Made by a program: the position numbers and the translations under genes. Source: Roseofilum capinflatum BLCC-M114 (lineage in GTDB: Bacteria > Cyanobacteriota > Cyanobacteriia > Cyanobacteriales > Desertifilaceae). From it: 64,000 nucleotides of DNA. A model generated the notes under the pieces. That model had not been told where the DNA came from and made no database searches. It was given only the letters and a program-made list of their open reading frames with translations. Positions within the stretch are counted from its first letter, which is position 1; every line of letters begins with the position of its first letter. The stretch is from positions 62,001-126,000 of the forward strand of contig NZ_JAQOSO010000082.1 of NCBI RefSeq assembly GCF_030068505.1. The letters run 5' to 3'. Below are positions 34,908 through 44,668 of the stretch, in pieces.

Positions 34908-35576
34908 TCAGTTGGGTTTAATTCCTTCAATACAAATTGACCCTATATGAACTTCCTCAACTTCAACCAATGCAAATCTTGGATCTAACCAATCTCCATA
35001 CTTACACTGACGAACTTGAGTTAAACCTTGATTAGAAAACGCTTTTTTCAATGAGGGAATATCCCACATCCACTGATGCCTGTAATTCGAGAAAATCTCC
35101 TTAATTCTATGATCAAACCGACTACGACTTCCCTGATGTCCAACAAAGGAATGGTACATAAAGTCAAAAGCTGCCTGATCTTCTTGTTGGCTGTCCGAGC
35201 GATTTTCCAGGTATCTTTGTATATATACTTCTAAATCAGGAACAATGATGCGGAGAATACCGCCAGGCTTCAAGTATTTATAAACATTATCTAAGGCTTG
35301 AAAAAAATCCTTATAACTCAAGTGTTCAAAAACATGAGCGGAATAAATCAGATCACAGCTATTATTCGGAATATTCAGTCCTTTGAGAATATCTCCACAC
35401 TGAGCTGATGTTGGCCAATCTGGAGCGCCTACTAATTGACAAATACTACGGCCAACAAAGGGAACTTTAGACAGCCGCAGACTAGGCGAGCTATCTATAT
35501 TTTTCCATCCTTCGACAGCTCTGAGTCCACAGCCTATATGCAAGCAAATTTCTAACTGATGTATATTTTGAGTCAT
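34908..35576 (-). CDS. SAM-dependent methyltransferase of the polysaccharide locus
   Basis: 222 residues. ICLHIGCGLRAVEGWKNID is the SAM-binding loop of a type 11 methyltransferase; CDLIYSAHVFEHL and YLKPGGILRIIVPDLE follow. Probably methylates a sugar or glycolipid of the surface glycan. It lies upstream of the chimeric GT4 on the same strand. Confidence 0.82.
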   Translation of the reverse strand: MTQNIHQLEICLHIGCGLRAVEGWKNIDSSPSLRLSKVPFVGRSICQLVGAPDWPTSAQCGDILKGLNIPNNSCDLIYSAHVFEHLSYKDFFQALDNVYKYLKPGGILRIIVPDLEVYIQRYLENRSDSQQEDQAAFDFMYHSFVGHQGSRSRFDHRIKEIFSNYRHQWMWDIPSLKKAFSNQGLTQVRQCKYGDWLDPRFALVEVEEVHIGSICIEGIKPN

Positions 35577-35678
35577 ATTTTTATTTTTCTAACGGTTCAA
35601 TTATTATAGCAATTTTCAATGGTTTGTAGCAAGATACAGCGTTTCTTAAAGGAAGAAACGCTATAATCGAAATACTGT

Positions 35679-37214
35679 TTATTCCTCCTTTTCAATCCTT
35701 TCAAAAATGTAAGGCTTGAGAGGATCATTAGGAAACTTGATAGTATGTCCAAATAATTTAAGCTGTGGTATCACCAATTCCTCATCAGTTACATTTCTAA
35801 AACCAGAGAGTCTATCAGCAGTATCGATAAAATATAAGGTCATTGCAGAAACAACTATGATATCAGGATTCCAAGGTTTCAGCGATTGAGTTTCAGCATT
35901 GAAAAGTACATCGAGAGTTTTAGGCGATGTTGCAGCATAGTAAGTTTCCCATAAGTTGGTATGAAATATTTCGTAATTAATAGTCTTTTTATCTCTATAT
36001 AATATGGGAAAAAAATAGCTGTCAATCGCTGCAATCTTATGCGGTTCTATGGATATATTTTCTACTATTTTATAAGATTCAGAAGGGTTACTAGCTAGTA
36101 ACAAAAATTCATTTTTATGAAAGTAAAAATTAATCATTGTGAACAAAACTAGAAGCCCTATAGCTATAAAGCGGATTGGTTGACGAAATGATACTAATAC
36201 ACCCTGCAAAATAGGACGAGCAATGAAATTAAAATGATAGATCATTAGCAAAGGCATTTTACTTAGGAAAAACCAGGTTGTAAAACCCCCTAAATAAGAC
36301 AGTGATACTTGCACGAAAATATTTCTCAGCGAACAACGATACCAATATAAACCAACTCCTAGAGGCGTAAGTATTACCAATCCTAGAGGAACTATAATAA
36401 AGGCCAAACCGTATGATAGAGGAGGTAAGACTATTTGATTTAGATCTTGACCTCGATTCGCTAAATTCACTATAAACTGTTCTGGGCCGAACATCCAAGC
36501 ATTTTGCCAGGTAAAAACAACAGCCCAGATACTTAATATTGTTAATGTCGTAATGCTTATTATAAATATTAATCCTTTCAATTTTTCAGACAAACACAAG
36601 CTAGGAGAAACCAAATAAAAAGTAATGATTGTTGCAGTAGAACTAATACCAAAAGGTAGCGAGATCAAAATGGCAACTCCCATGAGAATGGCGCTGTACA
36701 TCAGACTAGGAAGCTTAAACTCTTTAGGGATTATTATCCAAGCTATAGCACTTATAAGTAGTGCAGTTAAATCAGGTCGTCCGTGATTAAACATCGGGAA
36801 AGTAGAAATTAAGACTAATGAAGCAGCTAGTTTTGTGCAGTAAAATCGTTTTCGCATTAGAAGCCATAGCGCACACAAATATAGCATATGAATGAGATTC
36901 GTATAGGCCAGCAAGGAGCGAATACTAAATCCAAAAAGTTTGATCCAACCAGCTACTACTAGAGCGTAACCTGGTGGATAGAAGTAAATACCCTTTGTAT
37001 AGGTAAGGTCTAAATGCTGAGAACCTGGGCCAGAAATAACGCCATGTCTAGCAAGCATCAACGCTGGTTCAGTATAAAAGTTGAGATCAATGTGGGAAAT
37101 TGGTAAATACTTCCACCATAAGAATAAGTGAATAATGGCAAGTATTACAATAACGCTGGCCAGTTCCTTAATTGAAATATTGTTCTGCTGTCTTCTTGTA
37201 ATCATTTTGTTCAT
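35679..37214 (-). CDS. Multi-spanning membrane glycosyltransferase-like protein (GT39/ArnT type)
   Basis: 511 residues with about ten membrane helices. The first periplasmic loop has HIDLNFYTEPALMLARHGVI, the acidic loop typical of GT-C enzymes (PMT/ArnT/GT39), then GIYFYPPGYALVVAGW. Such enzymes transfer sugars from polyprenyl phosphate donors on the outer face of the membrane. It follows the GtrA and GT2 genes, which would make and flip that donor. The family call is by topology and motif only. Confidence 0.65.
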   Translation of the reverse strand: MNKMITRRQQNNISIKELASVIVILAIIHLFLWWKYLPISHIDLNFYTEPALMLARHGVISGPGSQHLDLTYTKGIYFYPPGYALVVAGWIKLFGFSIRSLLAYTNLIHMLYLCALWLLMRKRFYCTKLAASLVLISTFPMFNHGRPDLTALLISAIAWIIIPKEFKLPSLMYSAILMGVAILISLPFGISSTATIITFYLVSPSLCLSEKLKGLIFIISITTLTILSIWAVVFTWQNAWMFGPEQFIVNLANRGQDLNQIVLPPLSYGLAFIIVPLGLVILTPLGVGLYWYRCSLRNIFVQVSLSYLGGFTTWFFLSKMPLLMIYHFNFIARPILQGVLVSFRQPIRFIAIGLLVLFTMINFYFHKNEFLLLASNPSESYKIVENISIEPHKIAAIDSYFFPILYRDKKTINYEIFHTNLWETYYAATSPKTLDVLFNAETQSLKPWNPDIIVVSAMTLYFIDTADRLSGFRNVTDEELVIPQLKLFGHTIKFPNDPLKPYIFERIEKEE

Positions 37215-37230
37215 CTCATTTCCTCTAGAA

Positions 37231-37692
37231 TTACTTAAACACTATTTGCTGATTTAATATATAAGTTATAAATGAGACCAAGAAACTAGAGAACCCAAAG
37301 GCTAGTGTTTTGCTATTTTGCCAATGAAAGGGCAGTAAGTTCATCAGGCTAACCAATGTTACCGACAAGATAATCGCTAAAATCATTCCTGTTGATTGAT
37401 TCGCAAAAAATAGTCCTAGTTGTTTTACTTCTTGCCTTATAGATAGCTTATGGGGATTAGGAAAAGTGATTTTCTTATGAGCAACAAAACTTACCAAAAT
37501 TCCAATCGAAGAAGACATAACCATGGAAGCCACATAAGCCAAGCTACCTTGATCATCTAAGCTAAGACCAATAATATACCGCAATCCAATTGTGAACAGT
37601 GTATTGAAGACACCGACCATAAAATAAACAGGGTAGTTAGAGAAGTTGCCCATTAACCAAGTTACTTTTTTTTTGAAACCAGAGTAGAGCAT
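37231..37692 (-). CDS. GtrA-family membrane protein
   Basis: 153 residues, four membrane helices (YFMVGVFNTLFTIGLRYIIG, YVASMVMSSSIGILVSFVAH, QSTGMILAIILSVTLVSLMN, FGFSSFLVSFITYILNQQIV). GVFNTL and NKKxxF-like HKKITF are typical of GtrA, which flips or helps deliver polyprenyl-linked sugars. It overlaps the GT2 gene by 31 bases if the first ATG is used; the ATG at 37653 avoids this. Confidence 0.85.
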   Translation of the reverse strand: MLYSGFKKKVTWLMGNFSNYPVYFMVGVFNTLFTIGLRYIIGLSLDDQGSLAYVASMVMSSSIGILVSFVAHKKITFPNPHKLSIRQEVKQLGLFFANQSTGMILAIILSVTLVSLMNLLPFHWQNSKTLAFGFSSFLVSFITYILNQQIVFK

Positions 37693-38693
37693 TTGAGAAC
37701 AAAGTATTTATAATCTCGATTAGGTAAAAAATTAAAATTGTTTCTATTTGATAAAACTAAGATACTCAAAATTAAAGAAAATACGACAGCCTGCATGATA
37801 ATAATGAAAAATATGCCTACCATAGATGAAGCCCATCCAGGTATAGCTAGATTAGTTGCTAACCGCATAAAGACGATTATAGCAATTGCTATCATGCTGA
37901 ACAATGTAATTGCAGAGGTTGAAATTAATAATCTTGTACCCACAACTTCAGCATATACTGAAATAGAGCTTAATCCATGAGTGACTAATGACACTAAATT
38001 CATTTGAGGTTTTCCAGCCAGACGGTGACCTCTAGTAGTATATATTTCCGCATAGGGAATTCTAGATTTTAAGACTCCAGAAGCGTAATGATTCCAAATT
38101 TCAGAAACAACAACTAATCGAGACAATATTTTACGAGGGACAATACTGAAGTTTCCAAATTGAATTCGTTGACCTGTTAAAATTCTATATAATAGCTTGT
38201 ATATTCCATAAAAGAATTTAAAAGACTGCTGTTCGGAACGTTTTCTACGATGAGCAAATATGATCTTTTTATGTTCTTCTTGTTGATATTTTTCAATTAA
38301 GCTTGCAATATCCTTTGGATCATCTTCTCCATCACCATCCATAATTAAAACAGCTTGACAGGGTAAATTTTCTTCAACGTAGGCTAAACCGAGCGCGATC
38401 GCCCTTTGGTGTCCCATATTACGACGAAGCTCTAAAAGATAAATGTTATAAATATAGCCCAACTCTTCAGAATTGATATTATCGGTAAATTCTGATACAG
38501 AAGCATCATCAACAATAATAATATCTACTCTCTTGTGATCTGGGGACAAGTTAACTAGAGTATGGTCAATATAGTGTAGTAATCGTTTTAAAGCTTCCCA
38601 ATCATTAAACACGGGAATCAAGATCACAATTGGATCATATCTTGAGGTTTTACCATAGTCTAACCCATGGGTATTCATGACATTATTTGACAT
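37662..38693 (-). CDS. GT2 polyprenyl-phosphate glycosyltransferase (DPM1/GtrB-like)
   Basis: 343 residues. VILIPVFNDWEALKRLLHYI opens a GT-A fold; IIIVDDAS and VLIMDGDGEDDPKDIASLIE hold the acidic metal- and sugar-binding motifs of dolichyl-phosphate mannosyltransferase-like enzymes. Two C-terminal membrane helices (about 250-330) are as in GtrB. With GtrA and the GT39-like gene it forms a donor synthesis, flipping and transfer trio. Confidence 0.87.
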   Translation of the reverse strand: MSNNVMNTHGLDYGKTSRYDPIVILIPVFNDWEALKRLLHYIDHTLVNLSPDHKRVDIIIVDDASVSEFTDNINSEELGYIYNIYLLELRRNMGHQRAIALGLAYVEENLPCQAVLIMDGDGEDDPKDIASLIEKYQQEEHKKIIFAHRRKRSEQQSFKFFYGIYKLLYRILTGQRIQFGNFSIVPRKILSRLVVVSEIWNHYASGVLKSRIPYAEIYTTRGHRLAGKPQMNLVSLVTHGLSSISVYAEVVGTRLLISTSAITLFSMIAIAIIVFMRLATNLAIPGWASSMVGIFFIIIMQAVVFSLILSILVLSNRNNFNFLPNRDYKYFVLKCSTLVSKKK

Positions 38694-39942
38694 TTTTGAA
38701 TAAACTATGAATGTGTTTTTGTAGCCCTTTTCGATATTGAAACCAAGTGAGTTGTTCTGCCTTTTTCCTCGCTGCTTTTCCCATCTGAGCTAACTCTAAA
38801 GGATGGTGGTAGCACCAGTCGAGTTTTTCTTGGATACCTCCAACATCCCGAATGGGTACAAGAAATCCTTCAACTCCATCTGTAATTATATCAGGCCCTG
38901 CCGTATTGGGTGTAGTAATCACAGGGATACCGCAGGCCATAGCTTCCAGTAAGACTAAGCCAAATCCATCGACCAAGGAAGGAAAGACAAAAACACTAGC
39001 TGAACTGTAATATTGGTTCAGAGAATAGTGGGGAAGGGGGGAAATATATCGAAACAGGTCTTGATATTGATCCAGCCAGCCAGAAGGAAATTCATTGATC
39101 CCGATTAAGCATAATTCTGCATCAGAGAGATTTAAATTTTTCCAAGCGCTTAAAAGATAGTGAATCCCTTTTCGAGGTTCTACCCTACCCACATAGAGGG
39201 CGCGGAAACAAGTATCTTGTTTAGGTTGGGGATGAAAATAATCTAGAGGAGCGCCATAGGGAATGACGCTTATTTTTTCTGGATTTACACCAAAATTGAG
39301 TAGGGATTTACGGGTAATGGAGGAAGCTACAAAAATCTGGTCAGCTAGTTCAATTTCTTGTTCTTTACGTCTCAGTTTCCATTCGGGTTCTTTAGCCGCT
39401 TGTAAGGCAGGAGCAAGATCGGGAAAAAGTTCAGCTTCTTCGGCTTGAATCTGCCGACTCATCTGATAAAAGAGGATCGGCAGATCGTATAAACAGAGAA
39501 TTCCTTGTGATTTAGCGGCTTGAAATGTGCTAGCAGCTCCGTCTTCATAAGCATACACTGCATCAAGTCCGTTCAGGTGAGATTGGGCAACATGACGATC
39601 TATCGAGGTATAGATCCAATCGGTTAATCGCTGATTGTTAATCCCTAAACGGCGGGGTAAACCACTGCGAACTAGGGCAACTCGGAGAATTTCTTGCCAC
39701 ACATGAGTGCGAATTGGAGTTGCCCCTGGCATCACCCAACTTCGCCTCTTCAATTCATCAGTAATTCGTTTCTTAAGACCTGTGGGCAGTCTATTTAAGA
39801 GTTTCCAATTATTAGATGAGGGATTATAGGCTATAGTGGTTATGACTTCATGCAAAAATTCAGCTTCTTCTAACGCTAATGCCGATTGACGAGAATTAGG
39901 ATTCCCCATAGGATGAATCAGAGAAATACGAAAATTGATCAT
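38683..39942 (-). CDS. GT4 glycosyltransferase
   Basis: 419 residues from the Met at 39942. FRALYVGRVEPRKGIHYLLS begins the C-domain; VDGFGLVLLEAMACGIPVI holds the EX7E-type retaining GT4 site, and TPNTAGPDIITDGVEGFLVP follows. It overlaps the polymerase gene upstream by about 47 bases, implying coupled expression. Donor and acceptor unknown. Confidence 0.88.
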   Translation of the reverse strand: MINFRISLIHPMGNPNSRQSALALEEAEFLHEVITTIAYNPSSNNWKLLNRLPTGLKKRITDELKRRSWVMPGATPIRTHVWQEILRVALVRSGLPRRLGINNQRLTDWIYTSIDRHVAQSHLNGLDAVYAYEDGAASTFQAAKSQGILCLYDLPILFYQMSRQIQAEEAELFPDLAPALQAAKEPEWKLRRKEQEIELADQIFVASSITRKSLLNFGVNPEKISVIPYGAPLDYFHPQPKQDTCFRALYVGRVEPRKGIHYLLSAWKNLNLSDAELCLIGINEFPSGWLDQYQDLFRYISPLPHYSLNQYYSSASVFVFPSLVDGFGLVLLEAMACGIPVITTPNTAGPDIITDGVEGFLVPIRDVGGIQEKLDWCYHHPLELAQMGKAARKKAEQLTWFQYRKGLQKHIHSLFKNVK

Positions 39943-41317
39943 ATTGATGCAATAGATAGTGTTGTTTTCGCCAGTTTTCAACCCGTTCTAAATAAGGTAA
40001 TAAAAAGATAAACCCACTCAGGAACCAATAATAAAGCGAGAAGGTATTATTAAAAACTAATTGTCCAGGTAGCCAAATCAAGTGAATCAAGAAAGCTGAT
40101 AGAGCTAAATCCCGTAGCAAGGGCCGTTTCAACTTCCACACTAACACTAACAGGGCTATCATAATTCCAATTCTCAATCCATACCAAAAAATAAATCCTA
40201 TGGGCCCGATTTCTAGAATAATTCTGCCCATTTCTGACTCATAGCCTACCGGAATCACTTCACCAGTTGGTAATCGCAGAACGGATCGTAAAATTCCAGT
40301 TGCTTGGTGAGTGGAACCTGGGCCAAAACCATCTAATACTTTAATTCCTATATTATGAATTGGTTCTTGAAAAAGTAAGGATAACCTAAGCACTACATCA
40401 TTAGTTAATAATATTCTGTCCAAGATTTGATTAATTCTTTCATAAAATATCATGGATACAATTACCAAGAAAATCAAACCTGGAGGTGCAATCCATTTCA
40501 GAAGTCGTAGGATGCTTGAAAACTGATTAATTCCTTTTATAAAGACATAGCCAATAACAAATAAAAATGAACCGAAAATTATGGTACGAGAACCAGTCAT
40601 AAACGAATTTATAACTACCAGAAGCATCTCAATTATTAATATTTTGTACTGTTTTTTTTCTAGTTTTTGCGAGAGCAAAGAAATCAATAAAGCAAAACAT
40701 ACTAATAAATAGGGTACATAGTTATTGATATAGGAAAATGTCCCAGTAATTCGGGCAGTACCAGAAACACCGAATGTAGCAATACCTGTTGACGCTTCTT
40801 GTCCAGGAGCGTATACATTGAGTGGACTGGAAGCTGGACTAAAAAATTGTGCAATTCCTAAAAGTCCAACTGGAATAACTAGAAGCAGATGAGATCGCAG
40901 AAAATTGTATAGTTCTTCTTCAGATGGGAACAAATTGGGCATCATCCATATCAATGGAAGATAATAAAAATAGTTTCTCAAGCCCCACAGTCCTATTATA
41001 GGAGACCCTAAACTAGGATTAAAAGTATGAAACAGACACCAACTAAATATCAGAAAAAGAAAAATATGAACAAAGGGTTGCTTAATGATGGGAAATTTAT
41101 TACTTGATTTGGATAAGGCATAGTATTGAATGTAAGCTCCAAATAATACAATGTCTTTGAGAAAGTAAATAAGCTCGCTGGCTTGGGGCAATACCCATTT
41201 TCGTAATGCTCCTTCAATTACGACTAAGAGCAATACGGTTTTGACAGAACGCCGCCAGTCAAGACAGGATAGATATACAATAACTAAAACAACAATTAAA
41301 GCAATAATGAGTGTCAC
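39896..41317 (-). CDS. O-antigen polymerase/ligase-like membrane protein (Wzy type)
   Basis: 473 residues, about eleven membrane helices. LLDGFGPGSTHQA-like text (KVLDGFGPGSTHQATGIL) and TGSRT (NSFMTGSRTIIFG) in and beside large loops are typical of the Wzy/WaaL superfamily. Such proteins polymerise lipid-linked repeat units in the periplasm. With two ABC exporters also present, the locus may make more than one glycan, or this may act as a ligase. Confidence 0.78.
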   Translation of the reverse strand: MTLIIALIVVLVIVYLSCLDWRRSVKTVLLLVVIEGALRKWVLPQASELIYFLKDIVLFGAYIQYYALSKSSNKFPIIKQPFVHIFLFLIFSWCLFHTFNPSLGSPIIGLWGLRNYFYYLPLIWMMPNLFPSEEELYNFLRSHLLLVIPVGLLGIAQFFSPASSPLNVYAPGQEASTGIATFGVSGTARITGTFSYINNYVPYLLVCFALLISLLSQKLEKKQYKILIIEMLLVVINSFMTGSRTIIFGSFLFVIGYVFIKGINQFSSILRLLKWIAPPGLIFLVIVSMIFYERINQILDRILLTNDVVLRLSLLFQEPIHNIGIKVLDGFGPGSTHQATGILRSVLRLPTGEVIPVGYESEMGRIILEIGPIGFIFWYGLRIGIMIALLVLVWKLKRPLLRDLALSAFLIHLIWLPGQLVFNNTFSLYYWFLSGFIFLLPYLERVENWRKQHYLLHQYDQFSYFSDSSYGES

Positions 41318-42321
41318 GTTACTACCCTCTCTAGTATTTCTAAGTATGCTTTTGCCACGGCGGTGCTAGTATGACGAGACAAATGGAATATAGCATTTTC
41401 CCGATATTTTGAGAGTGGAGTTTTACCTGTCAAGAGTTCTATCAATATTTCGGTTAAGGCTTGTACATTTCCATTGGGGAAAGTCAAACCGCAAGAACCA
41501 ATAGCCTCTTTTAATCCTCCTCCATCTGACCCGACAACAACACAACCGCAAGCAATACCTTCTAGTGCTACAATCCCAAATGGTTCTTCCCAGCGAGAGG
41601 GAACAATAAGAATTTGATGGGTATTTAATGCTTGAGCGAGTTCTCGATCCAATTTGACCCCAGCAAACTCGACTTGATGGTTTATATCTAATTGTTTGAC
41701 TTGTTGACGTAAGTTTGCTTCTTCAGGGCCGCTACCAATGATGGTTAATTTAGGAGTGAGTCCGAAGGGTTTAAGGTTAGCTATTGCATCCAGGAGTAAA
41801 TCTGCTCCTTTATCTGAGACTAAGCGTCCTAAAAAAACAAGTTCTTTATCTCGTGTAATTTCTGGTATTTCATAAAATATATCTTGGCGATAAGGATTGG
41901 GAATAACGGTTGAAGGGCTTGTTATTCGCTCTGCTAAGGCATGACTAGCACAAATGTTGGTGGAAAAGCGAGTTACCAGGTTTTTCAAATGATCTTGCCA
42001 GCTTAAGGTTCCATTCAAACGCTGATACCAACTCTGATGAGTAACCACCAAAGGTTTGTGTATAAGTAATAAGGGCCAAATTCCCTTAAGGCTAATATTT
42101 CCTTGAAAAAATACATCGCACCAACGAGTTAAGTGCAAGAATTGGTGGGGTAAAGGTTGTCTAATGACTTCAAAGGGGAACTGTTTTGTGTCTGTTGCTG
42201 GTGTAGGGGATACAACTTTGACTTGATGGCCGTTACTGAAAAATTCATGGGCGAGGGTAGAGATGACATTCTCTAGTCCGCCTAGGCTAGGGTAAAATGG
42301 GGAATACATGAGGATTTTCAT
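41314..42321 (-). CDS. GT4 glycosyltransferase
   Basis: 335 residues from MKILMYSPFYPSLGGLENVI, the standard GT4 N-terminus with the Gly-Gly loop; an ATG 15 bases upstream is less likely. ELVFLGRLVSDKGADLLLDA and WEEPFGIVALEGIACGCVVV (EX7E) are clear. It overlaps the polymerase gene by 4 bases. Confidence 0.9.
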   Translation of the reverse strand: MKILMYSPFYPSLGGLENVISTLAHEFFSNGHQVKVVSPTPATDTKQFPFEVIRQPLPHQFLHLTRWCDVFFQGNISLKGIWPLLLIHKPLVVTHQSWYQRLNGTLSWQDHLKNLVTRFSTNICASHALAERITSPSTVIPNPYRQDIFYEIPEITRDKELVFLGRLVSDKGADLLLDAIANLKPFGLTPKLTIIGSGPEEANLRQQVKQLDINHQVEFAGVKLDRELAQALNTHQILIVPSRWEEPFGIVALEGIACGCVVVGSDGGGLKEAIGSCGLTFPNGNVQALTEILIELLTGKTPLSKYRENAIFHLSRHTSTAVAKAYLEILERVVT

Positions 42322-42347
42322 CAGAGTTTGAATCAATTACTATCCTG

Positions 42348-43556
42348 TTAGTTTTTCCTAGCGTTAATTAGAGTGTCTACGGCTTTGACTAATCCTTCCA
42401 CATTCTGCTGGGGAGACCAAGTTTCCATCCGTTTCCTGGCGTTCATTCCCATTTGTTTAAGGGTTTGAGGTTGGGTTAAGAGATCCTTGAAGATACGACT
42501 TAAAGCGTTGATATCGCCACAGGGGTAAACTAAGCCTGTTACGTTGGATTCTACCAGATCGTAACGAGCGCCGATACGATCGCTGACAACGGCCGGTATA
42601 CCACAAATCATGGCTTCGTTGACGGGTAAACCATAGGGTTCGTGTTCTGAGGGAAATACTAGCAAGTCACTAGCTGCATACACTTCTGGTAAGTAGGAAT
42701 ATTTAACCATGCCGATAAATCGGACTTTTTCATCGATTCCTAACTGTTTAACTTGGTTTCTTAAGGATTCGCTTAGAGGCCCGTCCCCGACCATAACTAA
42801 GTAACTGTTGGGAACATTGGCGGCAGCGAAGGCTTGAATAGCGTCTTGGGGACGTTTGCGAGGTAGAAATTTGGCGCAAAAGACGACAATAAGTGCTTCT
42901 GGGGGAATTTGCCAGGCTTCTCGGAGTTTCAGGCGATCGCTCTTTTGCGCGATTTCGGCAATATAATGATTATCGACCACATACGGTGTGATCGTAATCT
43001 GTTCTTCTGGAACACCTAGGGAATGAAGAAACCGTTTTGATGCCGTAGAGGGGACTAATACCCGATCGGCAATTTGATTGTATAAGTAAGGGAGAAGTCT
43101 TTTTTTAAACGGTTTTTTCCAATTTCCCCCTTCTGGAGTTTCCAGATAAGTGGCATCAGTAGTTAAGAGCAGTGGTTTGCGAGCGGTTTTAGCCGCTAGG
43201 ATTGCCATCCAAAAGCTCACGTAATTATGACCGTAAATTACACAACAGTCAAATTCCCTCACCAATTGAGTTAATCCTGGGTTAATGAGACCAAAAGGAT
43301 TATTTAAATTAGGTCGAGGAGACTTGTTCGGCACGTACACCCAGGGATAGCCTTCTAACAAGGGAAGATCAAAAACATCTTTGGTCAGGTATTCAGGATT
43401 TTGAGCCAGAGAACTCGCGTGTAATTTGTCTTCTGGTAAACTACAGTAGGCGACTAGAATTTCTAACTGGGGATGTACGGCCATCAATCGCAGGGATGCT
43501 GGATTTTGGATGGGTTGTGAAGATACAAGCAGAACGCGGTATTTGGATGGAGTCAT
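42348..43556 (-). CDS. GT4 glycosyltransferase
   Basis: 402 residues from the ATG at 43556, which overlaps the upstream TGA (ATGA) and is preferred to an earlier in-frame ATG. VVFCAKFLPRKRPQDAIQAF and SEHEPYGLPVNEAMICGIPA hold the C-domain and EX7E motif. The N-domain begins YRVLLVSSQPIQNP. Confidence 0.9.
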   Translation of the reverse strand: MTPSKYRVLLVSSQPIQNPASLRLMAVHPQLEILVAYCSLPEDKLHASSLAQNPEYLTKDVFDLPLLEGYPWVYVPNKSPRPNLNNPFGLINPGLTQLVREFDCCVIYGHNYVSFWMAILAAKTARKPLLLTTDATYLETPEGGNWKKPFKKRLLPYLYNQIADRVLVPSTASKRFLHSLGVPEEQITITPYVVDNHYIAEIAQKSDRLKLREAWQIPPEALIVVFCAKFLPRKRPQDAIQAFAAANVPNSYLVMVGDGPLSESLRNQVKQLGIDEKVRFIGMVKYSYLPEVYAASDLLVFPSEHEPYGLPVNEAMICGIPAVVSDRIGARYDLVESNVTGLVYPCGDINALSRIFKDLLTQPQTLKQMGMNARKRMETWSPQQNVEGLVKAVDTLINARKN

Positions 43557-44668
43557 AGGTTTAATTCTTCTATAAAACGTTTGGCAATAGCATCCCAAGC
43601 AAAGTGTTTTTTATAGATATTTAAACTTCGTTGCTGAAGCTCTAAGCGCAGTTTGTCATCCTTGAGAACTTGGATCAGGGCACTGGCTAAAGCCTCTTTA
43701 TCGTCTTCAGGTACGAGCAAAACTCCCGCTTCTGGAATGGGATATCCTGTTTCTGTCCCTGCATAAGCAACGATCGGGAGTCCACAAGCTAGTCCGGCGA
43801 TCGCTGTAGTTCTGCGAGTGGAGATATCTCCTCTAACATACAATTGCACATCTGATGTAACCAAGGTTTGGACAATTTGTTCTGGCTCCAGCAATCCTAG
43901 CACCAAAATCTCCACATGAGTATCCTTTAGTGCTTTTCTCAGTTCGGGTTCAGCTTCTTTTGAGCCTCGTCCTAGAGTCACCAGACGTAAGAAATCAATG
44001 TGTTTAGCAGTTTGGACAATCGTAGCCGAGAGCGCCTCTACTTCGTCTCTTGTAATGTCTACACTGGTCATCCCAAATACTACCACGGTCTTTGTCTTGC
44101 TCTGAGAATAGTCTCCCTTAGACTTCACTGCCATTAAGTCCGGTTCCGGCATATTGGAACCCACAGGGATAAATGTTGCTTGACATGAGGCAATGGGGAG
44201 CCAGGTTAATTGCTCTAGATCGACATTAAAAATTGAGCGATCGGCTAATTTCATGGCTGTGCGAATTGTCCACAGTTGTACCCAGCGCCGGATTTTGTAT
44301 TTTAGCCGTTCTCCTGAATACCCTTGAACTTCATGGAACATGATGGCGGTTTTGACTCCTCTGATTTTGAGCAATCCCACCACGACAACAAACATCACGG
44401 GTAACGCTAACTTTGACCAAGCGGATGCTGTAAATTGGGCAATCACCCAGCGATCGCGCCATTGTCCACTTTCTACCCACAGCCATTGTAGCGCCTTCAA
44501 CCATCCCCATTCGCGCCACTGCATGGGAATGCGATCGCATTCAACCCCTTTTTGAGCCAAACTTTGCTCTAGCTTTTCCGTATAGTCAAACACGCCATCA
44601 GCCAATGCTTGTTGCTGGCCGAGGAGTATAATGATTCGGGTATTTTGGCGATCGCTCTGATTATCCAT
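43553..44668 (-). CDS. GT4-like glycosyltransferase
   Basis: 371 residues. IIILLGQQQALADGVFDYTE at the N-terminus and TTAIAGLACGLPIVAYAGTE, GYPIPEAGVLLVPEDD in the C-domain fit a GT-B enzyme, although the EX7E motif is degenerate (RRTTAIAGLACG). It may be inactive, or recognise an unusual donor. Overlaps the GT2 gene upstream by 8 bases. Confidence 0.75.
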   Translation of the reverse strand: MDNQSDRQNTRIIILLGQQQALADGVFDYTEKLEQSLAQKGVECDRIPMQWREWGWLKALQWLWVESGQWRDRWVIAQFTASAWSKLALPVMFVVVVGLLKIRGVKTAIMFHEVQGYSGERLKYKIRRWVQLWTIRTAMKLADRSIFNVDLEQLTWLPIASCQATFIPVGSNMPEPDLMAVKSKGDYSQSKTKTVVVFGMTSVDITRDEVEALSATIVQTAKHIDFLRLVTLGRGSKEAEPELRKALKDTHVEILVLGLLEPEQIVQTLVTSDVQLYVRGDISTRRTTAIAGLACGLPIVAYAGTETGYPIPEAGVLLVPEDDKEALASALIQVLKDDKLRLELQQRSLNIYKKHFAWDAIAKRFIEELNL